Shown here: positions 1 to 5,523 of the stretch, one piece after another
Layout of the letters: every line of letters begins with the position of its first letter
Position numbering within the stretch: position 1 is the first letter of the stretch
Assembly (NCBI GenBank): GCA_030832235.1
Contig: JAURJO010000195.1
Coordinates: forward strand, 1 to 9,135
DNA: 9,135 bases
Direction: 5' to 3'
DNA from: Verrucomicrobiota bacterium
GTDB taxonomy: Bacteria; Verrucomicrobiota; Verrucomicrobiia; Opitutales; Opitutaceae
Notes under the pieces: generated by a model
Told to the model about the DNA's origin: nothing
Databases searched by the model: none
The model's input: the letters and a program-made list of their open reading frames with translations, nothing else
Made by a program: the position numbers and the translations under genes

Positions 1-723
1 CAGCGGGAGATCTTCCGCGGCCCGCCGGAAAGCTACGTGCCGGGATGGACGCATTACGGGGCGCGATTCCTCTTTGATCGCGACGGCCGCCTCCTGTTCA
101 CGCTCGGCGATCGGGGCGTGGCCGACGCAGCCCAGGATCCGGCCAGTCCGCTCGGTAAAATCCATCGTGTGCTCGACGACGGCGGCGTGCCGCCCGACAA
201 CCCGTTCGCCCGTCGCGCGGGCGCATGGCCCTCGGTTTGGACGCTCGGTAATCGCCACGCGCAGGGACTCAAATTCCACCCGGTCACGGGCGACCTATGG
301 GAGAGCGAACACGGACCAAGCGGGGGCGATGAAATCAACGTGATTGTCGCCGGCGCCAATTACGGCTGGCCGTTGACTTCGCGTGGCACGGAGCGTCGGC
401 GGGTCTTCGCTGGGGAGGCCGCGGGCACTAGGCAACCGATCGTGGCATGGACGCCCTCGGTCGCTCCCTCCGGCATCGAGTTCTACACGGGCAACCAGTT
501 TCCGCGTTGGCGAAATCACCTTTTCGTCGCCTGCCTCGGCGGCGAGCAGCTGAAGCGGTTGGAGACCGACGGCCATCGTGTCGTCCGCGAGGAGATCGTC
601 TTCAAAGGCTACGGCCGCGTGCGCGACGTCATCACCGGTCCTGACGGATTCCTCTATCTCGCAATCAACTCCCCCGGCCGCATCGCGCGTCTCGTGCCGG
701 ACGCCGCCGTCGCGACACGCTGA
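1..723 (+). CDS. PQQ-dependent sugar dehydrogenase (glucose/sorbosone dehydrogenase family), 3' part
   Basis: The open frame is already running at base 1 and ends at TGA 721-723, so 240 C-terminal residues are visible and the N-terminus lies outside the window. The GTG at 37 is internal and is not a credible start. The protein matches the soluble PQQ glucose dehydrogenase / aldose sugar dehydrogenase beta-propeller family. Visible motifs, numbered from the first codon here, are SPLGKIHRV with DNPF, GNRHAQGL (83-90), SEHGPSGGDEINVI (102-115), NYGWP (120-124), APSGIEFYTG (about 155-164) and a final RVRDVITGPDGFLYL. Family members oxidise aldose sugars with pyrroloquinoline quinone and calcium, usually in the periplasm. 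The usual GHRNPQG-type motif reads GNRHAQG here. Signal peptide and the N-terminal catalytic region cannot be assessed. No recognisable terminator follows directly; the inverted-repeat element starts 17 bp after the stop. Family assignment is firm; the substrate is unknown. Confidence 0.9.
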   Translation, partial: QREIFRGPPESYVPGWTHYGARFLFDRDGRLLFTLGDRGVADAAQDPASPLGKIHRVLDDGGVPPDNPFARRAGAWPSVWTLGNRHAQGLKFHPVTGDLWESEHGPSGGDEINVIVAGANYGWPLTSRGTERRRVFAGEAAGTRQPIVAWTPSVAPSGIEFYTGNQFPRWRNHLFVACLGGEQLKRLETDGHRVVREEIVFKGYGRVRDVITGPDGFLYLAINSPGRIARLVPDAAVATR

Positions 724-744
724 TCCCCGCGCCCCGCCTCCTAA

Positions 745-815
745 GGGGTCAGGGCGTTCAATGTTCACGCGGATGACCCGGGCCGGCGAATTCAAACAAT
801 GAACGCCCTGACCCC
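745..815. repeat. First inverted pair of the 21-bp motif (long hairpin)
   Basis: The plus-strand motif at 745-765 and its inverted copy at 795-815 match at 20 of 21 positions; the mismatch is at 799, where A replaces T. They are separated by 29 bases, so transcripts from either strand could fold into a long stem. The pair starts 21 bases after the sugar dehydrogenase stop codon. A short echo of the motif end, GCCCTGACCC, follows at 816-825, as if a copy had been partly duplicated. There is no T-run, so it is not a classical intrinsic terminator, although it could slow or end transcription. Confidence 0.8.
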
Positions 816-1042
816 GCCCTGACCCTTACGGGTGCGCATTTTCTAATCGGGTATGCGTTTTTGGTTCAGCGTTAGGCTTCGAACGAAAGAGGAGCTAGTT
901 GGGAAAGCGTTCGGCTTCAGGGGCTAAGTAAATAATTAGGTCGGCTTCGCTGTCGGAGGAGAAAGCGCCATCGGCGGGCCTTACCGTCTGTTGCGGACTG
1001 CTCTTTGCCGTCGCGGATGCCGCATACATTTCTCGCGCTTTG
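816..1042. other. Unexplained non-coding core between the two hairpins
   Basis: These 227 bases lie between the two inverted motif pairs. By eye they are less GC-rich than the flanking genes, with runs such as TTTTTGG and AAATAATTAG. No frame gives a credible protein. Small internal complementarities are present: CGAACG (880-885) with CGTTCG (908-913), and GTATGCG (851-857) with CGCATAC (1021-1027). The hexamer GGCTTC occurs three times (about 875, 913 and 943). The core could be a remnant of a lost gene, the cargo of a non-autonomous element, or a structured RNA. Nothing in it was recognised. Confidence 0.45.
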
Positions 1043-1104
1043 AACATTGAACGCCCTGACCCCTTAGGGAGGGGCGGGCGGATGGGGTCAGGGCGTTCAA
1101 TGTT
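1043..1104. repeat. Second inverted pair of the 21-bp motif (perfect hairpin)
   Basis: Bases 1043-1063 and 1084-1104 are perfect reverse complements over 21 bp with a 20-base spacer (1064-1083). The orientation is opposite to that of the first pair: here the CCCC/GGGG ends face inward, while at 745-815 they face outward. The four copies therefore read +, -, -, + along the window. The pair lies 65 bp beyond the stop of the minus-strand Cys-rich gene, so it could act as a transcriptional barrier between the two converging genes. Confidence 0.85.
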
Positions 1105-1168
1105 TCAGGAGGAGGATCCCGTGGACTGTGCGTTCCGAGGTGCGATGGGGTATGCGGGGAGGAGCCAT

Positions 1169-1390
1169 TCAATTTAGGGGAGCTGCTTGCGGCGGCCGGC
1201 GCGGTGGCTTCGGGGTCGGGTTGTAATATGCGCACTCGTGGCCCGCGCGCACGACGCATCCGCCGACCTTGGGGTCGTCACACCACAGCCATTCCCCGTA
1301 GGTTCCCGCCAAGGTCCTCCCGTGTCGGCATTCCGGTCCGCAGGTCCAGATCAAACCAGCCCAAGCCGGAGGGGGAAGTTCCGCTATCAT
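1169..1390 (-). CDS. Small cysteine-rich hypothetical protein (73 aa)
   Basis: The frame runs from ATG at 1390 to TGA at 1169, with a good ribosome-binding sequence (AAGGAAG at 1401-1395) upstream. The 73-residue product has no signal peptide or membrane segment. Cysteines at 17, 21, 37, 45 and 53 give the spacing C-x3-C-x15-C-x7-C-x7-C, with His23 and His51 close by, a Trp-rich centre (EWLWCDD) and a Pro/Arg-rich tail. This layout resembles many small uncharacterised bacterial proteins of the type C..C.H...WC......C...C..Y.P, which may bind Zn or Fe-S. That similarity is impressionistic and no family name is assigned. It lies 54 bp downstream of the thioredoxin-TPR gene on the same strand and is probably co-transcribed with it. 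The patterned cysteines and the RBS argue for a real gene; its short length keeps confidence moderate. Confidence 0.55.
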   Translation of the reverse strand: MIAELPPPAWAGLIWTCGPECRHGRTLAGTYGEWLWCDDPKVGGCVVRAGHECAYYNPTPKPPRRPPQAAPLN

Positions 1391-1394
1391 GGGA

Positions 1395-1401
1395 CTTCCT
1401 T
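1395..1401 (-). promoter_or_regulatory. Shine-Dalgarno sequence of the Cys-rich small gene
   Basis: On the minus strand AAGGAAG sits four bases before the ATG (six if counted from the AGGA core). Most other starts in this window lack such a site, so it is useful support for the small gene being translated. Confidence 0.5.
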
Positions 1402-1444
1402 TCTCCCGGACCGTGGCAGGGCGGTTCTCCCCGCCGGACCGGGT

Positions 1445-2251
1445 TCAAGCGTTCACTGCCATGCTGTAAGCCCGGAAATGCTTCTCCGTCGTGGCGTGGC
1501 GCATTCCGAGATGTCGGAAGACGGCGAGGCAGAGCGCCTTGGCCCGGCCGTCATCAAAGCCCGGCTTTTCCTGCAACAGCTCGGTGAGCCGGGCGAGCCC
1601 GGCGTCGAAGTCGCCGCGTCGCAGGTGGGCGATCGCGGACAGGTAGTCGGCGCCGAGAGGTTGGGTTTTGAGCGACGCGGGTGCGGCGAACGCGGCCGCG
1701 ATGGCCCGGACGTTCTCGGCGTCGCCCGACCATGCGCTGCCCGCGCCAATACGCGCGACGCTCTGTTCCGCGGCCTTCGGATCCTGAAAGACCATCGCGC
1801 GCGCGAGGAGTACCGCCAGCTCGTCATCGCCGGGGTCGGTCGCGGCGAGTGGTGAAAGCAAGGCCGCGGCTTCCGCCGCCTTGCCTGCCTGCAGGAAACT
1901 CCGCGCGCGGGCCATGGTCTCGCGCTTCGGTGTGGGAAGGTTCTCGGCGAGCCATTGCCGCAGATGCGGCTCGGGCAGCGCACCCGAGAAGCGGGCGACT
2001 TCCGTGCCGTGGTGGAAGAGCCGCACGTCGGGAATACCGCGGATCTGGAATTGCTCCGCGAGCTCCGGATGCGCCTCGGTGTCGATCTTCACCAACTCCC
2101 ATTTCCCGGCCGCCTCGGCGGCGAGTTTTTCGAGGACGGGGCCGAGCATCTTGCACGGCCCGCACCAAGCGGCCCAGAAATCAACCAACACGGGCACGCG
2201 CTGGCTGCGGTCGATGACGTCGGTCTGGAAATCGGTCAGGTCGTGGTTCAT
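1445..2251 (-). CDS. cnoX: Thioredoxin-TPR protein, CnoX/YbbN family
   Basis: The 268-residue protein has an N-terminal thioredoxin fold (about 5-105) with the full active site WCGPC (Cys30, Cys33) and the cis-proline loop GIP (Pro74). A helical tetratricopeptide-like region (about 108-268) follows, ending in the family-typical stretch DDGRAKALCLAVFRHLG. CnoX proteins are cytoplasmic chaperedoxins that hold unfolding proteins and protect their cysteines, handing clients to GroEL or DnaK. The E. coli protein lacks a redox-active CxxC, while others, such as the Caulobacter one, keep it; this one keeps it and should be redox active. No signal peptide is seen. The ATG at 2251 (MNHDL) was chosen because the thioredoxin fold starts there. 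An in-frame ATG at 2293 would add a 14-residue tail with no family support. No clear Shine-Dalgarno is visible. It lies 82 bp downstream of the sulfur-transporter pair, which suggests a shared transcript and a thiol or sulfur context. Confidence 0.88.
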   Translation of the reverse strand: MNHDLTDFQTDVIDRSQRVPVLVDFWAAWCGPCKMLGPVLEKLAAEAAGKWELVKIDTEAHPELAEQFQIRGIPDVRLFHHGTEVARFSGALPEPHLRQWLAENLPTPKRETMARARSFLQAGKAAEAAALLSPLAATDPGDDELAVLLARAMVFQDPKAAEQSVARIGAGSAWSGDAENVRAIAAAFAAPASLKTQPLGADYLSAIAHLRRGDFDAGLARLTELLQEKPGFDDGRAKALCLAVFRHLGMRHATTEKHFRAYSMAVNA

Positions 2252-2333
2252 CGGCGATGCAACAAAGTGAGGGCAACCCGCCCGCGGCAACATACTCCCG
2301 GGTGAACGATTCCGCGAGCGATATGACGCACGC

Positions 2334-2921
2334 TCAGGACGATGACGAACGCTCGTGGCGTTCGATCAGCCGGAACAGCAAGACCGCGCCGACGGCGAGT
2401 CCGGCGAACCAAATCCAAGCAGGCACGCCGGTGACGTCGGGCAACCGCACCTTGCCGAGCGCGCCGACGGGAAGGATTTTCGCGGAGATCCACGGAAAGC
2501 TGAACGCGTAGAGCACGCCGCCAACCAAGGCGCCGACGAGGCCTACGACGGCATGCACACTGCCGCCCGCGGCAGCGGCGATCGCGGTGCCGGGGCAATA
2601 ACCGAGCACAACCATGCCGATCCCGAAGACACCACCGCCGAGAACGATGCCGAGCAGGTTGGCCGCCTTGATGTGGTAGTTGGCGAGTCCGGCGGAATTG
2701 AGCACGAGCACGCCGATGCCGCCGACCACGATCGCGGTGAGCATGATCTTCAGCACCGTGAAGTCACGGAACCGGAACTGGTTCACGATCACCGCGTGGC
2801 AGGCCACGCCTCCCCGGTGGAGCAGGAAGCCGAATACCGTGCCGAGCAGCACCGCCGCGACAACGGCGGATGGACCGGCGATCGGCGGAACGGCGGCGGC
2901 GAATGAAATCAGCGCGTTCAT
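2334..2921 (-). CDS. YeeE/YedE-family sulfur transporter subunit (second half-transporter)
   Basis: This 195-residue polytopic membrane protein has about five hydrophobic segments: near 15-34, 58-75, 89-112, 118-137 and 169-186. Conserved cysteine motifs are LLHRGGVACH (Cys41) and GYCPGTA (Cys109). These fit the YeeE/YedE (Sulf_transp) family, whose studied member TsuA imports thiosulfate through a relay of conserved membrane cysteines. The ATG at 2921 overlaps the TGA of the upstream transporter gene by four bases (ATGA) and has a strong AAGGAGG site, so translational coupling is likely. Full-length TsuA-like proteins are about twice this size; two half-size adjacent genes (PmpA/PmpB style) are a known arrangement. 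It ends in a hydrophilic Ser-rich tail. The transported species, whether thiosulfate or another reduced sulfur compound, is inferred. Confidence 0.85.
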   Translation of the reverse strand: MNALISFAAAVPPIAGPSAVVAAVLLGTVFGFLLHRGGVACHAVIVNQFRFRDFTVLKIMLTAIVVGGIGVLVLNSAGLANYHIKAANLLGIVLGGGVFGIGMVVLGYCPGTAIAAAAGGSVHAVVGLVGALVGGVLYAFSFPWISAKILPVGALGKVRLPDVTGVPAWIWFAGLAVGAVLLFRLIERHERSSSS

Positions 2922-3475
2922 GATCCGCCCTCCTTCCGGCCGCGGCCGAAGAGCACGAGGCAGGTGACAATGCCCGAGGCGAACAAGGTGATGAAGAAGG
3001 TCCACCCGCCGACCGCCAGCTGCAGGCTGCCGCTGATGCCGTTGCCGCTGGTGCAGCCGTCGGCCAACCGCGCGCCGAACATGATCAGCACGCCGCCGAT
3101 GAAAGCCGCGCCGAGGCTGCGCGCCGTCGACGAGCCGAAGCGCTCACGCCACACTTCCGGCACGGTCTCCACGCGCCAGGTGCGCGCGAGCAGCGCGGAC
3201 AGGAGACCGCCAAGCGCGATACCGACGAGGAACAGCATGCCGTAGTCCCATTTGAAGACGTGCTGCTTGAAGTACGCGTTGGCCGCGATGACGTCGCCGC
3301 CCGTGAAAGGCTTGGCGCAAGCGCCGGCTAGGCCGGTGAGCGCGGTGGTCACGCCGAGCGGCTTGTCGACGAAGTAAAAAACGGTCCAGCAGAGAAGTCC
3401 GAGGCCGGTGCCGACCGCGTACGGGTTCCAGCGCGCGCGACGCAGGAGACAGGGGTTGGATTCGGGAGAGTTCAC
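2918..3475 (-). CDS. YeeE/YedE-family sulfur transporter subunit (first half-transporter)
   Basis: The hydrophobic protein, 185 aa from the chosen GTG, starts near ARWNPYAVGTGLGLL and has about four membrane segments (near 20-37, 80-97, 121-138 and 150-172). It carries the family signature GARLADGCTSGNGISG with Cys141, followed by QLAVGGWTFFITLF. The same frame is open up to 3709, but the upstream part is low-complexity and unlike the family. No ATG lies close to the conserved start. GTG at 3475 best fits the usual WNPY N-terminus; GTG at 3532 is possible and would add 19 residues. Neither has a Shine-Dalgarno sequence. The stop overlaps the next gene's start by four bases. It is the first gene of the minus-strand cluster and is divergent from the amino-acid permease. 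Function in reduced-sulfur uptake is inferred from the family. Confidence 0.83.
   Translation of the reverse strand: MNSPESNPCLLRRARWNPYAVGTGLGLLCWTVFYFVDKPLGVTTALTGLAGACAKPFTGGDVIAANAYFKQHVFKWDYGMLFLVGIALGGLLSALLARTWRVETVPEVWRERFGSSTARSLGAAFIGGVLIMFGARLADGCTSGNGISGSLQLAVGGWTFFITLFASGIVTCLVLFGRGRKEGGS
2929..2935 (-). promoter_or_regulatory. Strong Shine-Dalgarno of the second YeeE half gene
   Basis: Read on the minus strand, AAGGAGG lies seven bases before ATG 2921, inside the end of the upstream coding region. It fixes the start of the second transporter gene and, with the ATGA overlap at 2918-2921, indicates coupled translation giving matched amounts of both halves. Confidence 0.75.
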
Positions 3476-3533
3476 GTGCGCAGGCTGGCGTGCCCCGCGG
3501 ACGGAGAGAAGCGCAACCTGTGGTGAGTTCACG
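3468..3533. promoter_or_regulatory. Direct repeat GAGTTCACG in the divergent control region
   Basis: GAGTTCACG occurs at 3468-3476 and again at 3525-3533, 57 bp apart and in the same orientation, between the sulfur transporter and the permease. Each copy contains one candidate GTG start (3475 and 3532) of the transporter frame, so the repeat may reflect a duplicated translation start, a regulator site or chance. No convincing -35/-10 pair was found on either strand here. Confidence 0.3.
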
Positions 3534-3595
3534 GTAAAACGCGTGCGGGAATTCCTCTTGTGGCGCCAGGAGGCGGCGGCCACGGTCGCGCCGCC

Positions 3596-4954
3596 ATGGA
3601 GCCCGCCCCCGTTCCGGCCGCCGACCCCAGCCGATTGCCCCGCCACGTCGGGGTTTGGAACGGCGGACTGCTGCTCGTCACCGGGGTCATCGGCGTGGGC
3701 ATCCTGCAATCGCCGGCGGTGGTCGTCCGCAACACCGGCTCGATGGGGCTCGCGTATCTAGTGTGGCTGGTCGGTGCGGTCGTGGCGGTGTGCGGCGCGC
3801 TGGTGATGGCGGAGTTGTCATCGCGCATGCCGCGTTCCGGCGGCATGACCGTTTTCCTGCGTGAGGCCTTCGGCCCGCGGACTTCTTTCCTCTGCGCGTG
3901 GTCGGTCATCCTCCTCGGGCCGGTGGCGACCGCGGCGATCATGCTGGTGAGCGTGCGTAACCTCGGGGCTATTTTCGGGATCCGTGAAAACGCACAAACG
4001 CTTCTGGCGCTCGCCTGGGTCGGCGGCATCACGCTGCTCAACATGCGTTCGAGCCGGATCGTGGCCCGCATCGTGGGCGGTATCGGCTTTCTCAAGGTGA
4101 GCGTGCTTGGTGCGGTCGTGCTGCTGTGCCTCGCGGGCGGCCGCGCGGTCGAGCCCGCGGCCATGGCGCCGCTCGAGGTCGCATCGCCGTGGGTCGGCTT
4201 CGGGCTGGCCCTGACGGCGACGATGTTCGCGTACGACGGCTGGGACGGGCTCTCGCTCGTCGCGGGCGAGGTGAAGGAGCCGCGCCGCACCCTGCCGCGC
4301 GCGACGCTGCTCGGCATGGGCATCATCCTCGCCGTCTATCTGGCGGTGAACGCCGGATTTTTCCGCGCGTTGCCCCTCGGCCAGATCGCCTCGACGCCGG
4401 CGTTGGCCGCGACCGCGGTGGGTCGGATGCTCGGTGAGGAAGCAGGCCGTTTTCTCACCCTTTTCGTAGCCTGCAGTGCGGCGAGCACCGTGTTCGCCTC
4501 GCTGCTCTGCAACCCGCGTGTGATGTTCGCGCTGGCTGAGGAGGAGCCGTTTTTTCAGCGGGTCGCTCATATCCACCCACGTTGGCAAACCCCGGTCGTG
4601 GCCATCGCGCTCTATGGTTGTCTCGTGATGACGTACATCGCGTCCGGCGGCGGCTTCGAGCGCCTCACCCGGTACATGGTGCTCGGCCTGCTGCCGTTTT
4701 ACGGATTGGCGGCGTGCGCCGCCGTCATCGCGCGCCGCCGCGGCCTCTCTGGTCCGCAGGGTGCGTTTTCGATGCCGTTCTATCCGCTCCCGGTGGTGCT
4801 CATGCTCGTCTATGTCGCCTGCGGGCTGCTCAGTGGATTCAGCGGCGACTTCCTCGCGGCCTGCGGCGGCCTGGTGATCATCGCCGCCGGTGCGGTCGTG
4901 TACGAGGCAGTCCGCCGTCGCCCTGCGGTGGCGGTGACGGGTAGCCGCGGATAG
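3596..4954 (+). CDS. APC-superfamily amino-acid permease (LAT/SLC7-like)
   Basis: The 452-residue integral membrane protein has about twelve hydrophobic segments. Landmarks are TGVIGVGIL in segment 1 (29-37), AELSSRMPRSGG after segment 2 (72-83), FAYDGWDG in segment 6 (211-218), then GEVKEPRRTLPRA (224-236), the conserved cytoplasmic loop of the L-type amino-acid transporter group. Family members exchange or symport amino acids across the inner membrane; the substrate cannot be read from the sequence. ATG 3596 was chosen because the family-like region begins soon after it. An in-frame GTG at 3560 would add twelve Gly-rich residues; an AGGAGG at 3568-3573 lies too far (22 bases) from ATG 3596 and downstream of the GTG, so neither start is well supported by an RBS. 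It is divergent from the sulfur-transport genes and has no same-strand partner. No T-rich terminator follows; only a weak stem (4955-4961 with 4999-5005) is seen. Confidence 0.9.
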   Translation: MEPAPVPAADPSRLPRHVGVWNGGLLLVTGVIGVGILQSPAVVVRNTGSMGLAYLVWLVGAVVAVCGALVMAELSSRMPRSGGMTVFLREAFGPRTSFLCAWSVILLGPVATAAIMLVSVRNLGAIFGIRENAQTLLALAWVGGITLLNMRSSRIVARIVGGIGFLKVSVLGAVVLLCLAGGRAVEPAAMAPLEVASPWVGFGLALTATMFAYDGWDGLSLVAGEVKEPRRTLPRATLLGMGIILAVYLAVNAGFFRALPLGQIASTPALAATAVGRMLGEEAGRFLTLFVACSAASTVFASLLCNPRVMFALAEEEPFFQRVAHIHPRWQTPVVAIALYGCLVMTYIASGGGFERLTRYMVLGLLPFYGLAACAAVIARRRGLSGPQGAFSMPFYPLPVVLMLVYVACGLLSGFSGDFLAACGGLVIIAAGAVVYEAVRRRPAVAVTGSRG

Positions 4955-5044
4955 ACGGTTCGAGGGTTCACTAACGGAGGTGGCCCGCGCCTCTGCCGGA
5001 ACCGTGATGCCGGAATGCGCTCCCGACCCGCTCCGCGGGTGCGT

Positions 5045-5078
5045 AACCACGGATGAACACGAAGGGACACGGATGAAG
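5045..5078. repeat. Degenerate 10-bp tandem repeat (CACGGATGAA type)
   Basis: Three consecutive decamers start at 5048, 5058 and 5068. The first and third are both CACGGATGAA and the middle one is CACGAAGGGA. Intergenic repeats built from CACGGATGAA / CACGAAGG-like decamers are recalled as common in Verrucomicrobiota, Planctomycetes and some other environmental bacteria. Their function is unknown to me. Confidence 0.7.
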
Positions 5079-5170
5079 AGGCCATGGTGTGCTGTAGCCT
5101 CGGCTCCCAGCCGCGGACCATTTCGTGGGCCGGCCGGCCGAAGGTACTCCCGAATCGAGCCGCTTGTTAA

Positions 5171-5204
5171 TCGCGGATTTCGCTGATGGTACGGATAAAA
5201 ACCG
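5171..5204. repeat. Degenerate 10-bp tandem repeat (CGCGGATTT type)
   Basis: Three decamers start at 5171, 5181 and 5191: TCGCGGATTT, then CGCTGATGGT, then ACGGATAAAA, all variants of a (A/C)GCGGAT-like unit. It lies 93 bp after the CACGGATGAA repeat with the same period, so the two probably belong to one repeat class. More decayed than the first. Confidence 0.55.
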
Positions 5205-5474
5205 GAAGGCGGACGGCGTATCCGAATGACTGGAGCGAATCGGCGGAGTCGAACTAGGGAAAAGGAGAAGATCGTGAAGGTGCGTTGGCGCGGCAAGGGG
5301 CTGGGTTTGCCGCAAAAATGCACAGGTCACGCAGTGGTGGAGGTCGAGATGGTGGCCAGGAAGTGACGAACACACATCCGTCACTCCACGCCGCAGCCTC
5401 GGTTGCCTCTTGTTCTAGGCCGGCCAACAGGAGCAGTCAGACGGGATCGAGCGTGGCGTTACCGCCCGGAGAAC

Positions 5475-5502
5475 AAAAAAGCCCCGCGTTTGGGCGGGGC
5501 TT
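5475..5502 (-). terminator. Intrinsic terminator of the Trp-rich repeat protein gene
   Basis: On the minus strand AAGCCCCGC (5502-5494) pairs perfectly with GCGGGGCTT (5487-5479) over nine bp with a six-base loop, followed by TTTTGTTC. The stem begins 21 bases after the TAA of the 5524-6453 gene. On the plus strand the stem is followed by AAGGATAC with no T-run, so it serves the minus-strand gene only. Confidence 0.9.
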
Positions 5503-5523
5503 AAGGATACGCGGGCTGAGAGG

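Larger units (their letters stand above)
740..1068. mobile_element. 329-bp non-coding element bounded by perfect 28-bp inverted repeats (REP/BIME- or MITE-like)
   Basis: Bases 740-767 are the exact reverse complement of 1041-1068. The arms begin CCTAAGGGGTCAGGG and contain GGGGTCAGGGCGTTCAATG. The next bases on either side (768/1040 and 739/1069) do not pair. A third copy of the motif lies inside (795-815) and a fourth just outside (1084-1104). No plausible protein is encoded between the arms. Repeats starting GGGGTCAG, arranged as inverted pairs, are recalled as typical of REP-type elements moved in trans by REP-associated tyrosine (Y1) transposases. This is an attribution from memory, not a search. 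No clear target-site duplication was seen. A relic of an element that lost its transposase gene is an alternative. Confidence 0.65.
4955..5523. other. 569-bp intergenic region with degenerate repeats and no credible gene
   Basis: Between the permease stop and the stop of the Trp-rich repeat gene no frame has a convincing start, codon pattern or protein character. Translations of the minus strand here give strings such as FVFIRGYA and SVPSAKSAI, which are by-products of the repeats. Contents: a weak stem after the permease (ACGGTTC 4955-4961 with GAACCGT 4999-5005), two 10-bp-period repeats, a small nested hairpin (ATGGT 5084-5088 / ACCAT 5117-5121 around CGGCT-CCC-AGCCG 5101-5113), a 7-bp stem with a 10-base loop (AGTGACG 5362-5368 / CGTCACT 5379-5385), and the terminator at 5475-5502. 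Confidence 0.6.

Noticed and set aside
981..1259. 92-codon minus-strand frame across the repeats as a possible transposase remnant
   Set aside because: It crosses a hairpin of the repeat element and the end of the Cys-rich gene, is Pro/Ser/Arg-rich, and shows no Y1 transposase HUH or tyrosine motif.
2355..2906. 183-codon plus-strand frame opposite the second YeeE gene
   Set aside because: Highly charged low-complexity translation lying antisense to a protein with clear conserved Cys motifs and a strong RBS.
3476..3709. N-terminal extension of the first YeeE half up to ATG 3709
   Set aside because: The extension is Gly/Ala/Arg-rich, unlike the family, and would overlap the start of the divergent permease; the conserved part begins near WNPY.
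5084..5121. Nested small hairpin as a riboswitch or ncRNA
   Set aside because: Stems of only five base pairs in GC-rich DNA, with no recognised conserved motif and no downstream gene in the right orientation.
3818..5323. Very long (501-codon) minus-strand open frame opposite the permease
   Set aside because: It lies antisense to a clear membrane transporter and runs into repeat-rich intergenic DNA. Its product is Arg/His/Glu-rich with no fold signature, as expected for the antisense shadow of GC-rich coding DNA.
4971..5384. 137-codon minus-strand frame in the intergenic region
   Set aside because: The translation is dominated by strings produced by the degenerate repeats (FVFIRGYA, SVPSAKSAI) and lacks an RBS or any domain character.
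5362..5385. 7-bp stem with a 10-base loop as a terminator
   Set aside because: No T-run on either strand and it is over 400 bp from the permease stop; probably chance.
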